From Candidatus Adlerbacteria bacterium (GTDB lineage: Bacteria > Patescibacteriota > Minisyncoccia > Phycocordibacterales > SBAW01): a DNA stretch of 31,440 bases. The notes beneath the pieces were generated by a model. That model saw only the letters and a program-made list of their open reading frames with translations, was not told where the DNA came from and made no database searches. The stretch is from the NCBI GenBank assembly GCA_903840375.1, contig CAIMFR010000028.1, positions 1-31,440 on the forward strand. Reading direction: 5' to 3'. This document shows positions 1-6,471 of the stretch, one piece after another; the first letter of the stretch is position 1; the number at the start of each line of letters is the position of its first letter. The position numbers and the translations under genes are program-made.

Positions 1-81
1 AATAAGGGAGATTTACTTCGATTTGGTATTGTCGTTTTGTTTTGTGTTATTCTTGGAATAATAATTTATTTGAAATCGTAA
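1..81 (+). CDS. C-terminal end of a membrane protein (5' cut by window edge)
   Basis: Frame 1 is open from the first base to a TAA stop and encodes 26 residues. A short charged start is followed by about 18 strongly hydrophobic residues and a final Lys-Ser, which looks like a C-terminal transmembrane helix with a positive cytoplasmic tail. The next gene begins 5 bases after the stop, so the two are probably co-transcribed. Too little is visible to name the protein. Confidence 0.55.
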   Translation, partial: NKGDLLRFGIVVLFCVILGIIIYLKS

Positions 82-86
82 GAAAT

Positions 87-644
87 ATGGAGACCGAACA
101 AAACAAGGAGTCACAACATTCAGTCCCAACAAAAGACAGGTGGGTTGCAGGAATTGTTGTCGCCGGTTCTATAGTCGCTTTTTCCCAACAGTTCAAGAAG
201 TCGTCACTCGACGAATTTATTATTCTTGTTATTGCTATCGGGGCAGGATACTTCTATTACAAACTGAAACGAAGAATCAAAATAAAGCATGACGGGTTAA
301 GAGCTTTGGCGACTTATTTTTCTCTACTGGCTATAGCGGCTTTTCTTATTGGCGCCTGTACCGCCCTCGCTAATGGGTCTGACAAAAGTGCAGTGATTTC
401 TGGATCAACCCGAGATTATTTTGTTGAGCAGACAATCCAATCATGTTCAGGCTCTATTCCAAAAGATAGCGGATACTCTGCCAATCGAGTTAACGAATTT
501 TGTTCCTGCTATGCAAATGGAGTTGCCGACATAACATCAATGCAACAAGCAGAAAGTTTTAACAACAATGGCGCTATGTCAGCAGACTATCGAGCAAGTG
601 TTCTTCAAATAGGGACTAATTGCAAGCAAAAGCTTACTCAATAA
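87..644 (+). CDS. Hypothetical membrane protein with Cys-containing C-terminal domain
   Basis: The ATG at 87 gives 185 residues and lies 5 bases after the upstream stop. An in-frame ATG at 42 would overlap the upstream gene and is less likely. The N-terminal part is polar. Two hydrophobic stretches follow (roughly residues 20-35 and 43-58), then a basic loop, a third membrane segment (about 75-95), and a soluble C-terminal domain of about 85 residues. That domain has four cysteines in the order C ... C-x-C ... C near a conserved-looking FCSCYANG segment. An export-side disulfide or metal site is possible. I do not recognise the family. No terminator is evident directly after it; a hairpin-rich non-coding region follows. 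Confidence 0.7.
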   Translation: METEQNKESQHSVPTKDRWVAGIVVAGSIVAFSQQFKKSSLDEFIILVIAIGAGYFYYKLKRRIKIKHDGLRALATYFSLLAIAAFLIGACTALANGSDKSAVISGSTRDYFVEQTIQSCSGSIPKDSGYSANRVNEFCSCYANGVADITSMQQAESFNNNGAMSADYRASVLQIGTNCKQKLTQ

Positions 645-653
645 AAATCTGAT

Positions 654-682
654 TTCGTGTACGTCGTGTAGCGGTCTATTCT
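654..682 (+). promoter_or_regulatory. Possible weak promoter ahead of the hairpin-rich block
   Basis: TTCGTG and TATTCT are separated by 17 bases. The predicted transcription start, near 690, falls on the first base of the repeat block. The -35 match is poor, so this is a hint only. Confidence 0.25.
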
Positions 683-690
683 TGTGCTCT

Positions 691-851
691 GAGGGGAGTA
701 ATCCCCACCGTTTTATAATTTCTCTTCAAAACGGCGGGGATTTGTGCGCGAACGGGTGGGGAGAGCCCGCGTGTACTCGCGCGGGCTCTGGGTCAAGCAC
801 ATAGACTTTGAGCCTCGCCATTCCTTTGAAATTGGTTTGGCGAGGCACCTT
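691..851 (+). repeat. Dispersed stem-loop repeat, copy 1
   Basis: This segment recurs at about 2903-3062. It has three stem-loops. The first is 703-714 with 728-739 (12 bp, one A-C mismatch). The second is 762-771 with 780-789 (10 bp, perfect). The third is 812-820 with 838-846 (9 bp, perfect). The last 46 bases (806-851) are identical to 3017-3062. GGGG at 693-696 could also pair with CCCC at 703-706, an alternative to the first stem that copy 2 retains. No credible coding frame runs through it. Confidence 0.75.
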
Positions 852-1063
852 TCGTATTTGCATCTGAACGGCTCATTTCTTCCCATGTGAGCCTTTCGGG
901 AAGAAGTTGAGCCGTTCCCGCCCGAGCCCTGCCGCTCCATTCCATTTTCAATGCATTCCCCCGCCAAAACAAAAATGCATAGGAAGCGGCAGGGCGAAGG
1001 GCGGCCCCGCGTAATCGCGGGGCGAGCACCGAGGCTCTGCGAGGTGCGAGTCAGGGCTTCTGT
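852..1063. other. Hairpin cluster without a gene
   Basis: No credible protein is seen here. Perfect stems include 866-875 with 909-918 (10 bp, with a CTTCCC/GGGAAG stem inside). An 11-bp GCCCTGCCGCT/AGCGGCAGGGC pair lies around 933-1000. A CCCCGCG-taat-CGCGGGG hairpin lies around 1013-1030 and resembles one at 2979-2996 in repeat copy 2. This segment is absent from copy 2, where the flanking parts are joined directly. Confidence 0.6.
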
Positions 1064-1270
1064 TCGAAATAAGTTCGCGCTTGGGTTATTATATCCTCAC
1101 AAAACGGTCTGTAAAAATGGTCACACATAATTTTCTGCTGAAATTATGTGTGACCCCACCTCGGCGTCGACACGCCTGCGGCTCATAAAATATGCCCCAC
1201 ATATTTTATGCCCTGCGGCGCATTTTGCGTTCTGTGAGGATATCATAACCCACGCGCGAACTTATTTCGA
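1064..1270. repeat. Large nested inverted repeat with 38-bp arms
   Basis: Bases 1064-1101 are the reverse complement of 1233-1270 with two mismatches. Inside are two perfect hairpins: 1121-1133 with 1141-1153 (13 bp) and 1184-1194 with 1200-1210 (11 bp). The inner shoulder (ACAAAACGGTCTGT and the GCGCATTTTGCGTTCTGTGA side) recurs in repeat copy 2 at 3064-3113. The terminal inverted arms suggest a MITE-like element or a long cruciform or RNA structure. No target-site duplication is visible at the ends. Confidence 0.8.
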
Positions 1271-1419
1271 GCGGACGTTGTTGACGCCAACTGGATCAGC
1301 GAAACAGGGGCGGCCAATCACGAGATCATCGCGCGGCACAATTTTTCTGCCACTGTACTGGCGGACTTCCGAATCTGGAAAGTGCCAGGCTACTAAACCC
1401 CGCTCTGCGGGTATCAAGA

Positions 1420-1455
1420 TGGGGGAAGCTTCGGCTTCTCCCATTTTTTATTTTT
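1420..1455 (+). terminator. Rho-independent terminator
   Basis: A 10-bp stem (TGGGGGAAGC with GCTTCTCCCA, one G-T pair) around a TTCG tetraloop is followed by TTTTTTATTTTT. It reads on the plus strand only. No protein gene lies upstream before 644, so it implies a transcript across the hairpin-rich block. Confidence 0.85.
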
Positions 1456-1464
1456 AAGTTTAAA

Positions 1465-1473
1465 TGGTACAGT
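1465..1473 (+). promoter_or_regulatory. Extended -10 promoter
   Basis: TGG-TACAGT is an extended -10. The predicted start is near 1480, only about 5 bases before the ATG at 1485. No convincing -35 is present. Confidence 0.45.
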
Positions 1474-1484
1474 TTTCTTAATTC

Positions 1485-2087
1485 ATGAAAAAGAATCGCC
1501 TTGTCTTTGTTTACTTCGTGATTGTCTTGGTTGTCGGTGTATTTTTGTGGCAGCACTTTAACTCTCAGCAGTCGTCGATTTCTCTTGGGGGAATTTCTTC
1601 GATAGTAAATATTCCGGCTCCTTCCGAATGGTACTCATGGGGAGAGACCAAACTCCCGCTTGGCGGAAGCACTCCAACGACTGTTACTATCACCTTCGGT
1701 AATCAGCCAAGGGACAATAATGGGAACAACAGCACAACTCTCATCGTCGTGACTGCCCGCAATTCTTCCAGCAATACGGAGGAGCAGTGGATCGATACAG
1801 AGCTCAATCCCATGTTGGCTTCGCTTGAAAGTGCTACTTCAACTCAATCATGGGAAGTGATGAACGGCAGGCGCGTTTTGGAAGCGGAGACATTGACTCC
1901 TGCTGGTGCCTATAATCTCACGTATTTCTTTTTTGATAATGGCACCGAGTATTCATTCAATCTCGCTCCCGCTTTTCTCGCCCCGGAATACAGTGCTAAA
2001 AATCTTGCAAGCAGTTCTGATGCACAGGTACTTCGCAGCATGGTTCAGCAATTCGTTCAGAGCTTTCCCAATAGCGTTTCTCAGTAA
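1485..2087 (+). CDS. Membrane-anchored extracytoplasmic protein, unknown function
   Basis: The 200-residue protein starts MKKNR and has one N-terminal hydrophobic segment (about residues 6-22) without a lipobox, so it is probably a signal anchor. The rest is a Ser/Thr/Asn-rich extracytoplasmic domain. It has an early PAPSEWYSW segment and a C-terminal helix (about 170-195). This arrangement, a short anchor plus a roughly 170-residue domain that starts with a Trp-containing strand, resembles PsbP-like exported proteins of Parcubacteria, but I see no diagnostic residue. The gene stands alone between an extended -10 promoter and a strong terminator. There is no Shine-Dalgarno sequence. The neighbouring convergent gene has a similar overall plan. 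Confidence 0.75.
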   Translation: MKKNRLVFVYFVIVLVVGVFLWQHFNSQQSSISLGGISSIVNIPAPSEWYSWGETKLPLGGSTPTTVTITFGNQPRDNNGNNSTTLIVVTARNSSSNTEEQWIDTELNPMLASLESATSTQSWEVMNGRRVLEAETLTPAGAYNLTYFFFDNGTEYSFNLAPAFLAPEYSAKNLASSSDAQVLRSMVQQFVQSFPNSVSQ

Positions 2088-2091
2088 CTGG

Positions 2092-2115
2092 GCTGCGCCG
2101 AAGCGCAGCTTTTTA
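2092..2115 (+). terminator. Rho-independent terminator
   Basis: A perfect 7-bp stem GCTGCGC/GCGCAGC with a CGAA tetraloop is followed by TTTTTA. It starts 5 bases after the stop of the exported-protein gene. Confidence 0.85.
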
Positions 2116-2153
2116 TTTGAAGGTCTCTTGCCTCCTTTTTTATATTCTCATAA

Positions 2154-2188
2154 TAAAAACCCCGCACTTCGGTGCGGAATTTTTCTTT
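2154..2188 (-). terminator. Bidirectional terminator between convergent genes
   Basis: The stem CCGCAC/GTGCGG (2162-2177) with a TTCG loop is flanked by an A-run on its left and a T-run on its right, so it can end transcripts from both sides. It serves the minus-strand gene ending at 2203 and backs up the terminator at 2092. Confidence 0.8.
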
Positions 2189-2202
2189 GTAAAATTGATC
2201 TA

Positions 2203-2841
2203 TTATTGAGGGCTTTTATCAGGTGTGAACTGCAATCCATCAATAAATTTCTGAAATTCCGTTCCATAATCGGTCGTCGTAGATTCTACAAAAATGAAAT
2301 TAACATCTTGGCAGTAACCCCTTGAGGGGGCAGAAAATAGAGTGAGACTATAGGCGTCTTCCATAACGGGACTGGTGGTGTTGGTAAGATTTCGCGTATG
2401 AACTAATACTGCCTTGTGTCCTTTTATAATAATTGGCTTTTGATCCACCAAACCTTTTAGGTACGTGGTGATGTTTCTTTGTTCTCTTTGTCTAAACTCC
2501 GCTTCTGTCTCCCCCCTCCCACAAGGCCTATAAGCAAGGCTGAGGTTTGCACCCTTCACTAAGACTTGTTGCGTACAACCCTCACCTTTACAGTCTACCG
2601 TCGCAGGATTCTCCCACTCCAAAAGGTAGTTGGGGGATGTAAAAGCTATGACAGTTGCTGAAGTTGCGGGATTCCCCACGACTGCCCATCCACGAGGTAC
2701 GTATGTTTCAGAAAACACACCCTCGGGTTGAGTTGCAGAAGAGTTGCTAGCTGTCTTTGTTTTCGAATTGGCTATAAACAAATACGACCCACCCGCTACG
2801 ATAAGCGCCGCCACAACCGCAATAGAGACTATCTCTTTCAT
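2203..2841 (-). CDS. Membrane-anchored exported protein with cysteines, unknown function
   Basis: The 212-residue protein has an N-terminal hydrophobic segment (about residues 4-24) after MKEI. A Ser/Thr/Asn-rich linker follows, then an extracytoplasmic domain. The domain has four cysteines: CKGEGC around residue 85, one near 108, and one in RGYCQDV near 180. These may form disulfides. A YVPRGWAVVG segment at the domain start and a final FQKFIDGLQF helix give it the same plan as the convergent exported protein at 1485-2087. The two may be distant relatives, but this is an inference from layout. Start choice: the ATG at 2841 coincides with the predicted transcription start of an extended -10 box, so the mRNA may be leaderless. 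Confidence 0.75.
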   Translation of the reverse strand: MKEIVSIAVVAALIVAGGSYLFIANSKTKTASNSSATQPEGVFSETYVPRGWAVVGNPATSATVIAFTSPNYLLEWENPATVDCKGEGCTQQVLVKGANLSLAYRPCGRGETEAEFRQREQRNITTYLKGLVDQKPIIIKGHKAVLVHTRNLTNTTSPVMEDAYSLTLFSAPSRGYCQDVNFIFVESTTTDYGTEFQKFIDGLQFTPDKSPQ

Positions 2842-2847
2842 AAGCTC

Positions 2848-2856
2848 ATTATATCA
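2848..2856 (-). promoter_or_regulatory. Extended -10 promoter, leaderless
   Basis: On the minus strand TGA-TATAAT ends at 2848. Counting 7 bases on puts transcription at 2841, the A of the start codon. Confidence 0.55.
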
Positions 2857-2902
2857 AATTCTTGTAAATACGGGAGTAAAATCACATATAAAGTTCATGG
2901 CT

Positions 2903-3240
2903 CAAGGGAGCAATCCCCGCTGTTTTATAATTTTTCCTAAAAACGGCGGGGATTATGTGCGCGAACGGGAGGGAGGATCGTCGCGTAATCGCGACGCTCG
3001 GGTCAAGCACAATAGGCTTTGAGCCTCGCCATTCCTTTGAAATTGGTTTGGCGAGGCACCTTACAAAACGGTCTGTAAAAATGCACCTTGTGGCGCATTT
3101 TGCGTTCTGTGATACGCGCAGGCATATTTCGCTCAGCAGAGCGAAATGCCGAGCCGGGGAGGGGTCACAAGTCGGTTAGTATTTCTCCCCTAGCGCCTGT
3201 TTCGAAAAGCTGAAACATCGGCGCTTGCCTCAGGCATCGG
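2903..3240 (+). repeat. Dispersed stem-loop repeat, copy 2
   Basis: This fills the 415-base gap between genes; no protein gene is seen. The stem-loops, in order, are: 2915-2926 with 2940-2951 (one G-T pair); 2979-2985 with 2990-2996; 3023-3031 with 3049-3057; 3078-3087 with 3092-3101 (one A-C mismatch); 3121-3134 with 3139-3150; and 3192-3203 with 3212-3225 (bulged). Bases 3017-3062 are identical to 806-851 of copy 1. The following ACAAAACGGTCTGTAAAAATG matches 1098-1118, so copy 2 lacks about 240 bases present in copy 1. Confidence 0.75.
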
Positions 3241-3256
3241 AAGAAACGCTAAGCAG

Positions 3257-4585
3257 TTATCGTTTCTCCCACTCCACTTCCTGCCTTACCAGTAGGTCTC
3301 CTGCTTTTTCCGGCTCGGCCATTATTTCTTTTACAACCTTCTCCATTCGCATACTCTGCGAACCTTTCACCAGAACGCAGTCGCCCGGCTCAAGCATCGT
3401 CTGAAGTTCGTTCCCGGCTTCCTGCGAATCTTCATATTGCATTATCTTCGCATCGGCCAGACCTTCGTCGAGCGCACCGCTAGCTATGTCGTGCGCACGA
3501 AATCCGACGGTGAGCAACAGGTCGACAACCTTCGCAATCTGCATGCCGACTTTGCGATGTTCTTCGACAGAATATTTACCGAGCTCCAACATGTCGCCGA
3601 GCACCACTATCTTTCGTTTTGCCTGAATAAGCGGAAGAGTATCCAGCGCCGCAGCCACAGCTGCCGGCGATGCATTGTAAGTGTCGTCTATTATCAATGT
3701 TTGTTTGATACCCGGAATGAGGCGCATACGCCCGCGAGGCGGTACATAGCCACGAAGAGCACCAACAATTACGGGAAGTTTTTTCTGTAAAGCGATGCCG
3801 ACAGCCGCTGCCGCGAATAGTGATATGAATTGATGTTTACCTATAGTGCCGATTATTTCCAACTGTTCCGATGTGCTATCGGCAATAATAGTTGCTCGCA
3901 TTCCGACAGGATGCTTTATCATTTCTACGCCGTCATTCGGCATTTTTTCTTTTTCGAAGATAGGTGCAAAATCGCCTCCCCGAACATCGGCTTTTTCAGA
4001 GATCCCGAACGTGATCACACGCGCATCGTGTTCCTTTGCACGAGAAGCAAGCGAACGAGTGCGTTCATCGTCGGCATACAGAACCAATGTGCTATTCTGC
4101 TTGAGCGCGTTGATGATCGAAGCCTTTTCTTCCACCACATCTGTGGGTGAATTGAAATATTCCACATGCACCGGCATTTCCGGAAGATGTGTGATGACCG
4201 CAATATCCACAGGCAGCCACTTCGCCACCGCACGAATGTCGCCAGGCCTGTCCGCACCGATCTCGAGCACAAGCCATTCAGGATACTTCGTCGGAAAGAG
4301 TATGAGAAGCAGTCCGTCGAGAATATTTTGCAACCAACGAATGGGGTTGTTCCACGCATTCGGACAACCGAGAATTGTCAGAGGCAAACCGACCTCGCTG
4401 TTGAAACTCTTATCACTTCTGCGAACATGGAAACTCTGCGCGAGCACGGCGTACACTGCATCTTTCGTAGAAGTCTTTCCGACACTACCGGTGATGGCGA
4501 CAATGCGAGGTTTATATTTCCGGACAACAGCGCGAGCCTCAAGCGTAAGAATGGCAACCACGCCCTTTTTCAGGAATGCTTTCAT
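3257..4585 (-). CDS. murF: UDP-N-acetylmuramoyl-tripeptide--D-Ala-D-Ala ligase, lacking the N-terminal domain
   Basis: MurF adds D-Ala-D-Ala to the UDP-MurNAc-tripeptide in the cytoplasm using ATP. The Mur ligase P-loop ITGSVGKTSTKD lies at about residues 30-41. The central domain follows, with the LEIGADRPGDI and HLPEMPVH segments and VVEEKASI. The C-terminal ligase domain has IDDTYNASP, VVLGDMLELG and VLVKGSQSMRMEKVV, typical of MurF rather than MurC, D or E. The P-loop normally sits near residue 110, so the roughly 75-residue N-terminal uridine-binding domain is missing, although the total is still 442 residues. It is the last gene of the mraZ cluster, 23 bases after ftsI. A TGCTATACT box just upstream suggests an extra internal promoter with a very short leader. 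Confidence 0.92.
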   Translation of the reverse strand: MKAFLKKGVVAILTLEARAVVRKYKPRIVAITGSVGKTSTKDAVYAVLAQSFHVRRSDKSFNSEVGLPLTILGCPNAWNNPIRWLQNILDGLLLILFPTKYPEWLVLEIGADRPGDIRAVAKWLPVDIAVITHLPEMPVHVEYFNSPTDVVEEKASIINALKQNSTLVLYADDERTRSLASRAKEHDARVITFGISEKADVRGGDFAPIFEKEKMPNDGVEMIKHPVGMRATIIADSTSEQLEIIGTIGKHQFISLFAAAAVGIALQKKLPVIVGALRGYVPPRGRMRLIPGIKQTLIIDDTYNASPAAVAAALDTLPLIQAKRKIVVLGDMLELGKYSVEEHRKVGMQIAKVVDLLLTVGFRAHDIASGALDEGLADAKIMQYEDSQEAGNELQTMLEPGDCVLVKGSQSMRMEKVVKEIMAEPEKAGDLLVRQEVEWEKR

Positions 4586-4595
4586 ATATAAATGT

Positions 4596-4604
4596 AGTAT
4601 AGCA
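4596..4604 (-). promoter_or_regulatory. Extended -10 promoter before murF
   Basis: On the minus strand TGC-TATACT lies in the ftsI-murF gap. The predicted start, near 4589, is about 4 bases before the murF ATG. No clear -35 is seen, so this would be a nearly leaderless internal promoter. Confidence 0.5.
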
Positions 4605-4608
4605 AATT

Positions 4609-6135
4609 CTACCTATCCGGCGGGACGTTATAATAATTTATCAGGAATTGGGTCAGGTCGTGCCATGGCGGGGCTAGCGTTTGCGAGGCGTAGGGCGCAC
4701 CGACCGGCTCTACCGCGAAGAGGAACACGAGGAACTTCGCATTGTACGACGGGAAATAACCGAAGAAGCTGTGCAAATATTTATCGCTGTAGTAGCTGCC
4801 CGTTGTCGGATCAACGATCTGCGCCGTGCCGGTCTTCGCCGCCACACTGTAGTGATCCAACTTATCTTTCCCATAGGCAAGGGATACATCAACTACCGTC
4901 GTCAACATTCTACTTACAGTCGTCGCAGTTTCCGGTTTGAGCACCTGCTCATGTTCACTCCACGACATCTGCTCCGTAACCCCTGTCGTATATGCAGTCG
5001 CCTTCACAAGATGCGGAGTGATGAGGTAGCCGCCGTTCGCCAACACACAGAGTGCGCGAGCCGTCTCTATCGGAGTGATGGCAATCCCCTGTCCGAATGA
5101 CGCTGTGTCGAACTCGACGGCGCGGTCAGAGCTCAAGTTGGACACCATACCATGCACCTCGCCTGGCAAGTCGATGCCGGTCTCTGTGCCAAATTTATAT
5201 TTGTTGAGGAAATAATCGCGCATTGTATCCGGCCCCATCTGCGTCGCGACGAACGACGCACCGACGTTGAGCGACTGCTTCAATATCTCCACCATCGGAA
5301 TAACGCCGCGCGCCTTTCCGTCGAAGTTGGATATCTTTTTGCCGTCGACGGTAATACTTCCGGCATCGTCGTACGTGGTATTCTCCGTAATAGCACCGGA
5401 GTCGATTCCTGCCGCCATCGTGAGCGGCTTGATTATAGAGCCCATCTCGTAAATATTCTGCACCATCGGGTTGGCGTAGACGAGCGGATCTGTCTCGGCC
5501 TTAAATGCGTTGATATCAAACGTCGGTGACACAGCCATCGCATATATCTCGCCATTCTGCGGGTTGATGATGATTCCGCCGGATGACTTCGGATGCCATA
5601 TATCGTTGTACAGCACCAACTGCCGCTCCAACTCCGACTGCACCGACGGCTCTATCGTCGTGATGATGTCGCCCTGTTGTTGATTGCCGCTAAGTACGGA
5701 TCGTGCGCCGTTGAACAACTGGACGAAAAAGTTTGTGTACAAGTCATCATTGCCGCGCGCGAGCGTTTCGTCGTAATACTTCTCGAGACCATAACGACCC
5801 TTTTGCGTATTGTCATTGTTATATGCGACAAAACCGATCTCCTGCGCGGCAAGCGAGCCGCCGGGATAAAAGCGCGTGCGAGCGGTTGTCGTGGCATCCT
5901 CGCTGAATGTGGCGGCGACTATTTGCGTTCCATTTTTGTCGGTAAAATATATCGAACCGCGATCGATGAGTGAATTCTCCGGCTGTATGATCTGCGCATC
6001 AGCACGCGCAGCATATGTACTCCCACGCATGACCTGCAACACATAGAGACGCACGATCATAATGATCGCAACACACACGAACAGCGCCGTAAGCACCCGT
6101 ATTCTTCTTACAAACCGCGCGCTCGCACTTGCCAT
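4609..6135 (-). CDS. ftsI: Division-specific class B penicillin-binding protein (FtsI type)
   Basis: This transpeptidase cross-links septal peptidoglycan outside the membrane. The 508 residues contain an N-terminal transmembrane anchor (about 14-33) and the PBP dimerisation domain, with the family's RG segment near 59-60. The transpeptidase domain has all three active-site motifs: SxxK as SIIK (233-236), SxN as SLN (288-290) and KTG (434-436, in AAKTGTAQ). The domain ends at the C-terminus without PASTA repeats. Its place between an FtsL-like gene and murF fits FtsI rather than the elongation PBP2, which is encoded at 11591-13294. The FtsL-like stop lies 3 bases upstream of the start, so translation is probably coupled. 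Confidence 0.93.
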   Translation of the reverse strand: MASASARFVRRIRVLTALFVCVAIIMIVRLYVLQVMRGSTYAARADAQIIQPENSLIDRGSIYFTDKNGTQIVAATFSEDATTTARTRFYPGGSLAAQEIGFVAYNNDNTQKGRYGLEKYYDETLARGNDDLYTNFFVQLFNGARSVLSGNQQQGDIITTIEPSVQSELERQLVLYNDIWHPKSSGGIIINPQNGEIYAMAVSPTFDINAFKAETDPLVYANPMVQNIYEMGSIIKPLTMAAGIDSGAITENTTYDDAGSITVDGKKISNFDGKARGVIPMVEILKQSLNVGASFVATQMGPDTMRDYFLNKYKFGTETGIDLPGEVHGMVSNLSSDRAVEFDTASFGQGIAITPIETARALCVLANGGYLITPHLVKATAYTTGVTEQMSWSEHEQVLKPETATTVSRMLTTVVDVSLAYGKDKLDHYSVAAKTGTAQIVDPTTGSYYSDKYLHSFFGYFPSYNAKFLVFLFAVEPVGAPYASQTLAPPWHDLTQFLINYYNVPPDR

Positions 6136-6138
6136 ATG

Positions 6139-6471
6139 TTACCTACTATAACCCGACAAGAATGAAAGCGGGTGCGTGTCTGCGTCGGCAAACACGGTCG
6201 AAACAGAACTCTCCGGTGTGTTAACGGTAAAACCGAGCGCGAGTGCGCGATCGGACGTCATCTGTTTCGTTTCCGCAAGATACTGCAACTCTAGATAGCC
6301 TAAATGACTGGTGATGGCGCCGATCCGCTGCTCCGCATCAGTCCGGACCGCAGTGTGTTGGACTGCCATCAACAGAAATGTGCCGTAAAGAAATACCGAA
6401 ATTGCTAACACTGCTGCAAACGCGGCTGCGGTACGGGCGACATATAGTTTATACAGCATCATTTGTTGCAT
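6139..6471 (-). CDS. ftsL: FtsL-like bitopic division protein
   Basis: The 110-residue protein has a short cytoplasmic tail, one transmembrane helix (about residues 16-38) and an outside region with a helical, heptad-like segment (about 42-70) that could form the coiled coil used to bind DivIC/FtsB. Sequence similarity alone would not identify it. The call rests on topology, size and position between rsmH and ftsI, the standard location of ftsL. Its start overlaps the 3' end of rsmH by 13 bases. There is no ribosome-binding site, which suggests coupling to rsmH. Confidence 0.75.
   Translation of the reverse strand: MQQMMLYKLYVARTAAAFAAVLAISVFLYGTFLLMAVQHTAVRTDAEQRIGAITSHLGYLELQYLAETKQMTSDRALALGFTVNTPESSVSTVFADADTHPLSFLSGYSR

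Noticed and set aside
1262..1444. Minus-strand 60-codon frame next to the large inverted repeat
   Set aside because: Its amino acid balance is reasonable, but it starts inside a plus-strand terminator stem and ends inside the inverted repeat, with no ribosome-binding site. Homologue search could rescue it as a repeat-borne ORF.
691..1455. RNase P RNA, tmRNA or SRP RNA as identity of the hairpin block
   Set aside because: I looked for the conserved core strings of these RNAs, such as the RNase P GAGGAAAGTCC, and did not see them. The repetition in copy 2 also argues against a unique housekeeping RNA.
2955..3179. Plus-strand frame through repeat copy 2
   Set aside because: It reads across several stem-loops of the repeat, is Arg/Cys/His-rich and lacks start signals. 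Copy 1 does not keep the same frame.
3846..4940. Long plus-strand frame of 364 codons
   Set aside because: It lies antisense to murF and the end of ftsI, both with all family motifs. Its product is Ser/Arg-rich, low in recognisable structure and has no start signals.
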